Shown here: positions 56,432 to 64,000 of the stretch, in pieces
Position numbering within the stretch: the stretch's first letter is position 1
Layout of the letters: each line of letters begins with the position of its first letter
Origin: Mesorhizobium sp. M2A.F.Ca.ET.046.03.2.1
GTDB taxonomy: Bacteria > Pseudomonadota > Alphaproteobacteria > Rhizobiales > Rhizobiaceae
NCBI RefSeq assembly: GCF_003952425.1
Contig: NZ_CP034449.1
Span: 1,860,001-1,924,000, forward strand
Length of the DNA: 64,000 nucleotides
Reading direction: 5' to 3'
Notes under the pieces: model-generated
Databases searched by the model: none
What the model was told of the DNA's origin: nothing
The model's input: the letters and a program-made list of their open reading frames with translations, nothing else
Translations under genes and position numbers: made by a program

Positions 56432-56701
56432 TCAGCGACGGAGACCGAGCTTGTCGATCAGCGTCTGGTAGCGCCCATCATCCTTGCGCTTGAGATAATC
56501 AAGCAGGCTGCGGCGCTGGGAAACCAGAGCAAGCAGGCCACGGCGGGAATGGTTGTCCTTCTTGTGGTCCTTGAAATGCTCTGTCAGGTTCTTGATGCGC
56601 TCGGAAAGAATGGCAACCTGGACTTCCGGAGATCCGGTATCGCCTTTCGCAGTCGCGAATTCGGTCATCAGTTCTTTCTTGCGCTCGGCAGTAATCGACA
56701 T
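56432..56701 (-). CDS. rpsO: 30S ribosomal protein S15
   Basis: An 89-residue protein binding 16S rRNA helices. [52 protein letters not shown] and the ending [12 protein letters not shown] are diagnostic. It is followed by pnp. Upstream, 294 bases containing a RIME-like element separate it from corA. Confidence 0.97.
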   Translation of the reverse strand: MSITAERKKELMTEFATAKGDTGSPEVQVAILSERIKNLTEHFKDHKKDNHSRRGLLALVSQRRSLLDYLKRKDDGRYQTLIDKLGLRR

Positions 56702-56895
56702 CGTGTTTTTCCTTATCTGTTGGAGGAAACGGGACGCCCACAGCCGGGATGTCGTCCAGCAGGGGCCAGTGCAAGCGACGCGTCAGGGCGCGAAGCTGCG
56801 GCGCATATAGTGCAATTCCGGAAAAAACACCAGCCCAATTGTCAAGCCGGCTTGTCGCAGGTTCCGGCGGCGAAAACGGGGGAATTCAAAGGCCA

Positions 56896-57001
56896 ATGCA
56901 TGTCGCCCAGAAGTGTGCGGCGGTTCTGGGACAACGACATGCATCAAAAACAAAGACCTAAAGCGCGTCGCCTGAATCCGTTTCATCGCGACGCGCTTTA
57001 G
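56896..57001. repeat. RIME-like element overlapping the corA stop
   Basis: Palindrome 1 (56896-56944): ATGCATGTCG and CGACATGCAT enclosing CCCAGAA/TTCTGGG. Palindrome 2 (56958-57001): CTAAAGCGCGTCG and CGACGCGCTTTAG. It is a second copy of the 31816 element. Its last bases supply the corA stop codon (56998-57000). Confidence 0.8.
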
Positions 57002-58092
57002 AGCCACTTCTTCCATTTGAAGAACGCGATCAAACCGACCGCGACGACCGCCATGAACAGTAGCGAGACCGGATAACCGTAATAGGCCTTCAGCTCGGGC
57101 ATGTTCCAGGGCGAGCTTTCCGGATCGAAATTCATGCCCCAGACGCCGACCAGGAAGGTCAGCGGCATGAAGATCACCGAGACGATCGTCAGATAGGAAA
57201 TGACGTCGTTGGTGCGGGCCTGGGACAGCGAGAGATGCATCTCGATCAGGCCGGTGAGCATGTCGCGCTGGTTCTCGACCAGCTCGATCAGCCGCAGCGA
57301 ATGGTCGAGCGTGTCGTTGAAGAAGATCTTGGTTTCAGCCTTCACGAAGGGCACGTCGTTGCGGATCAGCGTCGCCAGCGCATCGCGCATCGGCCATAGC
57401 ACGCCCTTGAGCACGTTGGCGTCGCGCCTGAGTTCATGCAACTGCCGCATCTGATGCTTGTGCGGCTTGTTCAGCATCTCGTCCTCGATGCCGTCGACCA
57501 ATTCGCTCGCCGCCTCGATCGGCGGGAAATAGCTGTCGACGATGGCATCGATCAGCGCATAGGCAAGATAATCGGCGCCGCGCGAGCGCAGCCGGTTCGG
57601 CATCGCGGCCGCGATGCGCTTGCGCACCGGATCGAACGGATCGCCCTCGCGTTCCTGGAAAGTGACGACGAAATTCCGGCCGAAGAACAGCGATATCTGC
57701 TCGTAGCGATGCGAGGTGACATCGTCGATCATGCGCATGACGACGAAGGCATGGTCCTCGAAGAAATCCACCTTGGGCCGCTGTCCAGTGTTGACGACGT
57801 CCTCGAGCGCCAGCGGGTGGAGGTTGAAGATACGGCCGATCTCCTCGATCAGCGGAATGTTGGCAAGCCCCGTGCAGTCCAGCCAGACGACAGGCCATTT
57901 CTGGCAATGGGTGTTGAGGTCGTCGATCGAGGCATTGTCGATGGTTTCGTATTTCTGCGGCGAGATCAATGTTAGCCGAAGCTCGCTGCGCCGCGCCGCC
58001 GGATCGGCGATCAGCGTGCCGGGCGACGCCCCGACCGGCGGCCGGCGGATTCTCAGCGTCGCCCTCTTGTTGCCTGTATCAGCCCTGGCCAT
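56998..58092 (-). CDS. corA: CorA-family magnesium/divalent cation transporter
   Basis: A 364-residue pentameric channel subunit: a cytoplasmic N-terminal funnel domain (about 1-290) and two C-terminal membrane helices. The GMN signature is in GVWGMNFDPE after the first helix; the basic C-terminal tail FFKWKKWL is typical. It starts 46 bases after truB on the same strand and lies inside the translation operon, an unusual neighbour. The longer frame upstream overlaps truB and is not real. The stop codon comes from a RIME-like repeat. Confidence 0.93.
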   Translation of the reverse strand: MARADTGNKRATLRIRRPPVGASPGTLIADPAARRSELRLTLISPQKYETIDNASIDDLNTHCQKWPVVWLDCTGLANIPLIEEIGRIFNLHPLALEDVVNTGQRPKVDFFEDHAFVVMRMIDDVTSHRYEQISLFFGRNFVVTFQEREGDPFDPVRKRIAAAMPNRLRSRGADYLAYALIDAIVDSYFPPIEAASELVDGIEDEMLNKPHKHQMRQLHELRRDANVLKGVLWPMRDALATLIRNDVPFVKAETKIFFNDTLDHSLRLIELVENQRDMLTGLIEMHLSLSQARTNDVISYLTIVSVIFMPLTFLVGVWGMNFDPESSPWNMPELKAYYGYPVSLLFMAVVAVGLIAFFKWKKWL

Positions 58093-58138
58093 GAGATCCC
58101 TGAAGCGTCGGCACCCAGTGGAGCTTAGACGACCGGAT

Positions 58139-59098
58139 TCACCCGGCAAAGACCCGCTTGGGCTTGAACATGCCCTGCTCGATGGCGCCGATGGCGACGA
58201 GCCTGCCGCGCGCGGTGGCGCAGGCCTCCTCCGCCTCGACAGGCGCATCGCGGCCGCGAATGATGACGGGATTGCCGAGGCGGATCTTCGTCGCCGCGTC
58301 GTCGCTGACCGCGACCTGCGGCAGGCAATCGAGCGCCGCCGCCGTTTCGACCAGCAGCGCGTCGATGGCGCTGAAATCGACCGGCGCCTCGGATTCGTCC
58401 TGAACAGCTTCGGCTTTGCCGCCGAAACGGGCCGCTTCCAGTTCGGCAACCGTGACGAAATCGTCAGGCGTGAACGGCTCGACCTCGACGCGGCGCAATT
58501 CAGCGATATGGCCGAAGCAGCCGAGATCGCGGCCCATGTCGCGCGCCAGCGAGCGCACATAGGTGCCCTTGCCGCATTCGACCTCGAAGACGGTCTTGTC
58601 GGCACTATGCTCGATAATATCCAAACGGCCGATTTCAATTTCCCGCGCGGGTATCTCGACCGTCTCGCCGTCGCGGGCGAGATCATAGGCGCGCTCGCCG
58701 GCGATCTTGATGGCCGAGAATTGCGGCGGCGTCTGCATGATGACGCCGGTGTATTTCGGCAGCAGCGCCCGCAGCTCGGCCTCGGCCGGGCGCCGATCGG
58801 AGCTGTTGGTCACCGGGCCTTCGAGGTCGTCGGTCGAGCGCTCCTCGCCCCAGGCGACGGTGAAGCGGTAGACCTTGGCGCCATCCTGCACGTAGGGAAC
58901 GGTCTTGGTCGCTTCGCCAAGCGCGATCGGCAGCATGCCGGAGGCCAGCGGATCGAGCGTGCCGGCATGGCCGGCCTTCTCGGCCTGAAACAGCCATTTG
59001 ACCTTGGAGACCGCTTCGGTCGAGCCCATGCCGACCGGCTTGTCCAGCACCACCCAGCCGGAGACCGGCCGACCCTTCTTCTTGCCGCGGCGCGCCAC
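58139..59098 (-). CDS. truB: tRNA pseudouridine-55 synthase TruB
   Basis: A 319-residue enzyme that makes pseudouridine 55 in the T-loop of tRNA. The catalytic D49 lies in [12 protein letters not shown]. The N-terminus [18 protein letters not shown] and [18 protein letters not shown] are typical. It starts with GTG, which overlaps the rbfA stop by one base (TAGTG). Confidence 0.95.
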   Translation of the reverse strand: MARRGKKKGRPVSGWVVLDKPVGMGSTEAVSKVKWLFQAEKAGHAGTLDPLASGMLPIALGEATKTVPYVQDGAKVYRFTVAWGEERSTDDLEGPVTNSSDRRPAEAELRALLPKYTGVIMQTPPQFSAIKIAGERAYDLARDGETVEIPAREIEIGRLDIIEHSADKTVFEVECGKGTYVRSLARDMGRDLGCFGHIAELRRVEVEPFTPDDFVTVAELEAARFGGKAEAVQDESEAPVDFSAIDALLVETAAALDCLPQVAVSDDAATKIRLGNPVIIRGRDAPVEAEEACATARGRLVAIGAIEQGMFKPKRVFAG

Positions 59099-59514
59099 TA
59101 TTCCTCGTCCTTGTCGTTGTTCTTGCCGTCGCCGAGATCGCGCGCCACTTCGGGCGATTTCAGCAGTTCATTGATCTTCGCGAAATTGTCGAAGGAGGTG
59201 TCGAGCCGGAAGCGGAACTCCGGCATATACTTCATCTGCCTCAACGCGCCGGAAACACGGCCGCGGATGAACTTCGCGTGCCTGTTGAGCGCCTCGACCA
59301 CGGCATTGTCGTCAGCCGCGCCAAGCGGCGAGACGAAGGCGGTGGCGATCTTGAGATCGGGCGACATGCGCACCTCGGAGACCGAGACGACGCTGTTCTC
59401 GATCACCGGATCGATGATCTCGCCGCGCTGCAGCGTTTCGGAAAGGGCATGACGCACCTGCTCGCCGACGCGCAGCATGCGCTGGGAGGGGCCTGACGTT
59501 GTCGAACGTGACAT
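59098..59514 (-). CDS. rbfA: Ribosome-binding factor A
   Basis: A 138-residue KH-like factor for maturation of the 30S subunit and 16S rRNA 5' end. [37 protein letters not shown] and [18 protein letters not shown] are diagnostic. The ATG at 59514 gives the usual length. It lies between infB and truB in the conserved order, and its stop overlaps the truB start. Confidence 0.95.
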   Translation of the reverse strand: MSRSTTSGPSQRMLRVGEQVRHALSETLQRGEIIDPVIENSVVSVSEVRMSPDLKIATAFVSPLGAADDNAVVEALNRHAKFIRGRVSGALRQMKYMPEFRFRLDTSFDNFAKINELLKSPEVARDLGDGKNNDKDEE

Positions 59515-59583
59515 TTCTTCGGTCCTGAAATCGTGAAGCGCGGGATGGGACCACGCCACATGTCTCAAATGCATGAGCGGTCT

Positions 59584-59609
59584 GGGCGGCAGCCTTGCGG
59601 CCGCCGCCC
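59584..59609. repeat. Strong hairpin between infB and rbfA
   Basis: GGGCGGCAGCC and GGCCGCCGCCC pair with one mismatch around TTGC. It has no T-run on the minus strand, so it probably processes or tunes the operon mRNA rather than ends it. Confidence 0.6.
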
Positions 59610-59635
59610 GTTTCATTTCGGCAAGTATACCCGAA

Positions 59636-62224
59636 TTAGAGCGTCCTGCTCACCATCTCGACGCGGAAGCATTCGATGACGTCGCCGACGCGCATGTCCT
59701 CGTAGTTCTGGAAGGCCATGCCGCATTCCTGGCCGCCCGGCACTTCCGAAACCTCGTCCTTGAAGCGCTTGAGCGTCTTCAACGTGCCTTCGTGGACGAC
59801 GACGTTGTCGCGGACCAGGCGCACACCCGCGCCACGCTCGACCTTGCCTTCGGTGACGCGGCAGCCGGCGATCTTGCCGACCTTGGAGATGTCGAAGATC
59901 TCGAGTATCTCGGCATTGCCGATGAAGGTCTCGCGCCGCTCCGGCGAAAGCATGCCGGAAAGGGCCGCCTTCACGTCGTCGACGAGGTTGTAGATGATCG
60001 AGTAGTAGCGGATCTCGATGCCCGCGGCCGCTGCCGCGGTGCGGGCCTGCGCGTTGGCGCGGACGTTGAAGCCGATGATCGCGGCACCCGATGTCTCGGC
60101 CAGCGAGACGTCGCTTTCGGTGATGCCGCCGGCGCCCGAATGGACGATCCGCACCCTGACCTCGTCGTTGCCGAGCTTTTCGAGAGCGGCGTTGATCGCC
60201 TCGATGGAGCCCTGCACGTCGCCCTTGATGACCAGCGGGAATTCCTTCAGCCCGCTCGTCTGCAACTGGGACATCATCTGTTCGAGCGAGCCGCGCTGGC
60301 CGGCATGCTTGGCCACAGCCTTGTCGCGCGCCAGGCGCTGACGGTATTCGGTGATCTCGCGGGCGCGAGCCTCGTTGTTGACGACGGCGAAACGGTCGCC
60401 GGCCTGCGGCGTGCCCTGAAGGCCAAGCACCTCTACCGGCATCGCCGGCGGCGCTTCCGGCACGTGCTCGCCGCGGTCGTCGACAAGCGCGCGCACACGG
60501 CCCCACTCGTTGCCGGCGACAATGATGTCGCCAGGCATCAGCGTGCCGGTCTGCACCAGAACGGTGGCGACCGGACCGCGGCCCTTGTCGAGCTTGGCTT
60601 CGATCACCGCGCCTTCGGCGGTGCGGTCAGGATTGGCCTTGAGGTCGAGAACTTCGGCCTGCAGCAGGATCGCTTCGAGCAGCTTGTCGAGATTGGTGCC
60701 CTTGGTCGCCGAAACCTCGACGTCCAGCACCTCGCCGCCCATCGATTCCACGAACACCTCGTGGCGCAGCAGCTCGGTCCGCACCTTCTGCGGATCGGCG
60801 TCGCGCTTGTCGATCTTGTTGATCGCCACAATGATCGGCACGCCGGCCGCCTTGGCGTGGTTGATCGATTCGATCGTCTGCGGCATCACGCTGTCGTCTG
60901 CCGCCACCACCAGCACGGCGATGTCGGTGACCTGGGCGCCGCGGGCGCGCATGGCCGTGAAGGCGGCGTGGCCGGGCGTGTCGATGAAGGTGATCTTCTG
61001 ACCGTTCTTCTCGATCTGGTAGGCGCCGATATGCTGGGTGATGCCGCCGGCCTCGCCGGAGACGACATTGGCGTTGCGGATGGCGTCGAGCAGCGAGGTC
61101 TTGCCGTGGTCGACATGGCCCATGATGGTCACGACCGGCGGACGCGACACCAGGTCCTCGGGACGGTCGGCGATGTTGAACAGGCCCTCCTCGATGTCGG
61201 ACTCCGCAACGCGGCGGACCGTATGGCCAAATTCGGAAGCGACCAGCTCGGCCGTGTCGGCGTCGATGACGTCGCCCGGCTTCAGGATCTGGCCCTGCTT
61301 CATGAAGTACTTGACCACATCCACGGCGCGCTCGGACATGCGCTGCGCCAGTTCCTGGATGGTGATGGTTTCGGGTAGGATCACTTCGCGCATGACTTTC
61401 TCGCGCGGCTCATTGTGCATCGCGCGTTTGAATTTTTCCTGGCGGCGACGCATCGACGACAGTGAGCGGCCGCGCGCATCTTCGTCCGACAGCGCGGTGT
61501 TCAGCGTCAGCTTGCCGCGGCGGCGATCTTCCTCGCCCTTGGTCGGCTTGGCCGGGCGGGCCACTTCCGGGGTCGCAAGGCGCCGGGCAGGCGCGCTGGC
61601 GCCTGCGCCACCGCCGGCACCAGTGCGCCGCGGCTTGGCCTCTTCCTCGTCATCGGCCGTAGCGACATCGGCTGCCTGCGGCGCACGACGGCGAGCCTCT
61701 TCCTCGGCACGACGCCGCGACTCGGCCTCGGCCTGCAGGCGCGCTTCTTCCTCGGCCTGACGGCGCGCGGATTCGTCGCGCTCGCGCTTGCGGCGCTCCT
61801 CTTCCTCGGCGCGGCGCTTGGCATCCTCCTGAGCGCGCTGGCGATCCTCGGCCTCACGGGCCTTGGAGCCTTCCAACGCCCTGCGGCGCGCTTCCATCTC
61901 GCCGCGTGACAGCTCGTTCAGGACCATGCCCGAACGTTCCGGCGGCGGAGGCGGCGCCTTCGGCGCTTCCTGCACGACAGGCGCGGCGGCGACAGGGGTG
62001 GCCGCGGCGGGCTTCGGCGTGAACACGGACGGCGCGACCGGCTCCGGCTTGTCGCCAGGCAGCGAGAACTTGCGCTTCTTGGTCTCGACGACGACCGACT
62101 TGGTGCGGCCATGCGAGAAATTCTGGCGCACGGTGCCCTGCTCGAGGCCGGGGCGCTTCAGCGTCAAGGTCTTCTTCGGCGTAACGCTCAACGTCTTGTC
62201 GTCGCCCGATTTCGTATCGTTCAT
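59636..62224 (-). CDS. infB: Translation initiation factor IF-2
   Basis: An 862-residue GTPase that brings initiator tRNA to the 30S subunit. The N-terminal third is low-complexity, rich in Ala, Glu and Arg (long charged helix, about 95-200). The GTPase domain follows with G1 GHVDHGKTS near 366, G3 DTPGHAAF and G4 NKIDKRDA, then domains for ribosome and fMet-tRNA binding. Its start overlaps the ylxR stop by four bases. Confidence 0.96.
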   Translation of the reverse strand: MNDTKSGDDKTLSVTPKKTLTLKRPGLEQGTVRQNFSHGRTKSVVVETKKRKFSLPGDKPEPVAPSVFTPKPAAATPVAAAPVVQEAPKAPPPPPERSGMVLNELSRGEMEARRRALEGSKAREAEDRQRAQEDAKRRAEEEERRKRERDESARRQAEEEARLQAEAESRRRAEEEARRRAPQAADVATADDEEEAKPRRTGAGGGAGASAPARRLATPEVARPAKPTKGEEDRRRGKLTLNTALSDEDARGRSLSSMRRRQEKFKRAMHNEPREKVMREVILPETITIQELAQRMSERAVDVVKYFMKQGQILKPGDVIDADTAELVASEFGHTVRRVAESDIEEGLFNIADRPEDLVSRPPVVTIMGHVDHGKTSLLDAIRNANVVSGEAGGITQHIGAYQIEKNGQKITFIDTPGHAAFTAMRARGAQVTDIAVLVVAADDSVMPQTIESINHAKAAGVPIIVAINKIDKRDADPQKVRTELLRHEVFVESMGGEVLDVEVSATKGTNLDKLLEAILLQAEVLDLKANPDRTAEGAVIEAKLDKGRGPVATVLVQTGTLMPGDIIVAGNEWGRVRALVDDRGEHVPEAPPAMPVEVLGLQGTPQAGDRFAVVNNEARAREITEYRQRLARDKAVAKHAGQRGSLEQMMSQLQTSGLKEFPLVIKGDVQGSIEAINAALEKLGNDEVRVRIVHSGAGGITESDVSLAETSGAAIIGFNVRANAQARTAAAAAGIEIRYYSIIYNLVDDVKAALSGMLSPERRETFIGNAEILEIFDISKVGKIAGCRVTEGKVERGAGVRLVRDNVVVHEGTLKTLKRFKDEVSEVPGGQECGMAFQNYEDMRVGDVIECFRVEMVSRTL

Positions 62225-62880
62225 TCCATATCCTCTGCGGCATCATCTTCGTCGGCAACGGCCGCAAGCATTGCCAGATCGTTCGGGGTACCGCCCCGAT
62301 ATCGGTCGAGCGCAACAACGCGCTTCTCAACCGCCAGTCCCGCGTCCTGCGCGAGGACGGCAGCATGTATCACATTTGTGCCCCCCAATGCCAAGCTCAA
62401 CTCGGCCTCGGAGAAAAGTTTGTAGGCAAGGATGGCGGGACCGCCGAGATGGACGGTCGCCCGCCGCGCCTGACTGATCTTGCGGACACCGTCGTCCGAC
62501 GCCTCCGCCGCATGCAGAACGAGCAGCGCCTGCCCGTCGCGCACAGCACCCTCGACCTTGGCGGCGCCAAGAACGACGGCGCCCGCCTTGCGGGCAAGGC
62601 CAAGCATACCCAGAGCGGATCTGGAGAGCAGCCCGTCGACCATGCCGCCGAGATCGGACGGAACGGTCACCTGCGCCTTGAATGCGCGGGCAAACAGGTT
62701 CTTCGCCGCTGCCTTCTCGATATGTAGGCGATCGGCGGTGACCCAGCAACCACGGCCGGGCAGATTTCTCTTGATGTCCGGAACGACGGCCGAATCCGGG
62801 CCGACGACGAAGCGGATCAGTTCATCCGCTTCGGCCTGCCTGCGCGTAACGATGCAAGTGCGATCGTTCATCTCGTCCAC
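62221..62880 (-). CDS. YlxR-type RNA-binding protein fused to an L7Ae-like domain
   Basis: A 219-residue protein: N-terminal YlxR/DUF448 domain (about 1-75: [20 protein letters not shown]), then an L7Ae/L30e-like RNA-binding domain (about 88-180: [20 protein letters not shown]). In Bacillus these are separate YlxR and YlxQ; the fusion is common in alphaproteobacteria. It lies between nusA and infB in the standard operon. ATGs at 62880 and 62871 are both possible. Confidence 0.9.
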   Translation of the reverse strand: MDEMNDRTCIVTRRQAEADELIRFVVGPDSAVVPDIKRNLPGRGCWVTADRLHIEKAAAKNLFARAFKAQVTVPSDLGGMVDGLLSRSALGMLGLARKAGAVVLGAAKVEGAVRDGQALLVLHAAEASDDGVRKISQARRATVHLGGPAILAYKLFSEAELSLALGGTNVIHAAVLAQDAGLAVEKRVVALDRYRGGTPNDLAMLAAVADEDDAAEDME

Positions 62881-62903
62881 GGGCTTTGCGATTGGTGGTC
62901 ACC

Positions 62904-64000
62904 TCACGCACCGACGGTTTCGCCGGTTGCTGCCTCTTCGGCGGCGAGTTCTTCCTCGGTGATCCAGCCGGCCTGCTTGCGGGCTGCAAGCACCATCTGC
63001 TCGGCTTCGGCGCGCGAGACGCCGTGAGAGGCCAAAACGCCCGGATAGACCTTGGTCTCGCCGTCCTTGCGCTCTTTCCAGCCGATCAGGTCGTCGGCGG
63101 CATAGCCGGCGAAGTCCTCGATCGTCTTCACGCCGTCCTCGCCGAGCGTCACCATCATGGCGGTGGTGACGCCGGGGATCTCGCGCAGCTCGTCCTTGAC
63201 GCCCAGCGCCTTGCGCTTTTCGTCATGCTCGGCCTCGATCTTCTCCAGATATTCGCGGGCGCGGGTCTGGATTTCCGAAGCGGTGTCCTCGTCGAAGCCG
63301 TCGATGGAGGAGATTTCGCCCGAGTCGACATAGGCGACTTCCTCGACGCTGGTGAAGCCTTCGGAGGCAAGCACCTGGCCGACCATCTCGTCGACATCGA
63401 GGGCTTCCATGAACAGTGCCGAACGCTCGACGAATTCCTTCTGGCGGCGCTCGCTCTCTTCCTGCTCGGTCAGGATGTCGATATCCCAGCCGGTGAGCTG
63501 CGAGGCCAGGCGGACGTTCTGGCCGCGGCGGCCGATGGCCAGCGAGAGCTGGTCGTCCGGCACCACCACCTCGATGCGCTCGGCATCCTCGTCGAGCACC
63601 ACCTTGGCGACCTCGGCCGGCTGCAGCGCGTTGACGATGAAGGAAGCGGCCGAAGGCGACCACGGAATGATGTCGATCTTCTCTCCCTGCAATTCGCCGA
63701 CCACCGCCTGGACGCGGCTGCCGCGCATACCGACGCAGGCGCCGACCGGATCGATCGAGGAATCGCGCGAGATGACGGCGATCTTGGCGCGCGAGCCGGG
63801 GTCGCGAGCGACCGACTTGATCTCGATGATGCCGTCATAGATTTCCGGCACTTCCATGGTGAAGAGCTTGGCCATGAATTGCGGATGGGTGCGCGACAGG
63901 AAGATCTGCGGGCCGCGCTGCTCGCGGCGCACGTCGTAGACATAGGCGCGGACGCGGTCGCCATACTTATAGTTCTCGCGCGGGATCAGCTCGTCGCGGC
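62904..64000 (-). CDS. nusA: Transcription termination/antitermination factor NusA (5' end outside window)
   Basis: The frame stays open to the window edge ([20 protein letters not shown] is in frame before the first internal ATG at 63932), so the N-terminal part is missing; about 365 residues are present. Visible are part of the S1 domain, KH1 ([20 protein letters not shown]), KH2 ([20 protein letters not shown]) and two acidic helix-hairpin repeats ([20 protein letters not shown]). NusA binds RNA polymerase and nascent RNA. It leads into ylxR 23 bases on. Confidence 0.95.
   Translation of the reverse strand, partial: RDELIPRENYKYGDRVRAYVYDVRREQRGPQIFLSRTHPQFMAKLFTMEVPEIYDGIIEIKSVARDPGSRAKIAVISRDSSIDPVGACVGMRGSRVQAVVGELQGEKIDIIPWSPSAASFIVNALQPAEVAKVVLDEDAERIEVVVPDDQLSLAIGRRGQNVRLASQLTGWDIDILTEQEESERRQKEFVERSALFMEALDVDEMVGQVLASEGFTSVEEVAYVDSGEISSIDGFDEDTASEIQTRAREYLEKIEAEHDEKRKALGVKDELREIPGVTTAMMVTLGEDGVKTIEDFAGYAADDLIGWKERKDGETKVYPGVLASHGVSRAEAEQMVLAARKQAGWITEEELAAEEAATGETVGA

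Noticed and set aside
58093..58686. N-terminal extension of corA by 198 residues
   Set aside because: It lies inside truB in another frame and resembles no CorA protein; the ATG at 58092 gives the normal length.
57716..59452. 578-codon plus-strand frame opposite corA and truB
   Set aside because: It crosses two well-defined genes on the other strand and shows no family features.
59573..61378. 601-codon plus-strand frame opposite infB
   Set aside because: Antisense shadow with His/Asp/Arg-rich composition typical of complementary-frame reading of GC-rich genes.

Overview
The window is a GC-rich alphaproteobacterial chromosome segment, most likely from a rhizobial relative of Mesorhizobium. 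The reasons are the gene content (an Irr-type Fur regulator next to fabA-fabB-fabI, a dnaA-dnaN-recF segment, a complete Tad/Cpa pilus locus), RIME-like double palindromes, and Rhizobiales-style sequences in NusA, IF-2 and DnaA. I see no rRNA, tRNA, CRISPR array or intact mobile element. The species assignment is inference, because no database search was run.

Layout. Positions 1-9070 look like a sulfite-handling region: a TauE/SafE exporter with a TIGR02186-type partner, a stand-alone Hsp70 (YegD type), a CysL/YeiE-like LysR regulator, and, divergent from it, a cytoplasmic molybdenum oxidoreductase resembling SoeABC sulfite dehydrogenase. Positions 9078-15258 carry DNA-repair-associated PdeM and DEXH helicase, an NlpC/P60 peptidase, a small MarR regulator and an M17 aminopeptidase. 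Positions 15382-27800 hold the Tad pilus locus: tadD, tadC, tadB, tadA, cpaE, cpaD, cpaC, cpaB, cpaA, flp, and a divergent arm with a secretin-N-domain protein and two TadE-like pseudopilins. Positions 27807-31816 hold a PhnD-like binding protein, deoB, mutM and an enoyl-CoA hydratase. Positions 32107-37433 carry rpsT, dnaA, dnaN and recF. Positions 37570-42311 carry moeB, a GNAT gene, a two-subunit aconitase X, a D-2-hydroxyacid dehydrogenase and an SH3 protein. Positions 42312-47351 are accessory in character: an IS5-type transposase relic, a TetR/flavoprotein divergent pair with a clear operator palindrome, a monooxygenase-like gene between 60-bp direct repeats, a broken SDR, and an SDR/SnoaL pair with a divergent LysR. 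Positions 47417-52821 carry a DUF4260 gene, irr, fabA-fabB-fabI and a c-di-GMP phosphodiesterase. Positions 52841-64000 carry rsmC and the nusA-ylxR-infB-rbfA-truB ... rpsO-pnp translation/RNA operon, with corA inserted between truB and rpsO.

Repeats are the most distinctive non-coding feature. A 44-bp imperfect palindrome occurs seven times: three in tandem beside tadC, one between tadA and tadB, and three in tandem between dnaN and recF. There are also three RIME-family elements and one inverted pair of a different palindromic repeat between the DEXH helicase and the NlpC gene.

Most genes are standard housekeeping or well-known accessory families. I did not find a clearly new system. The best leads are the self-contained sulfite sensing, export and oxidation set, the 44-bp tandem palindromes placed at key operon boundaries, and the rearranged TetR/flavoprotein/monooxygenase locus.
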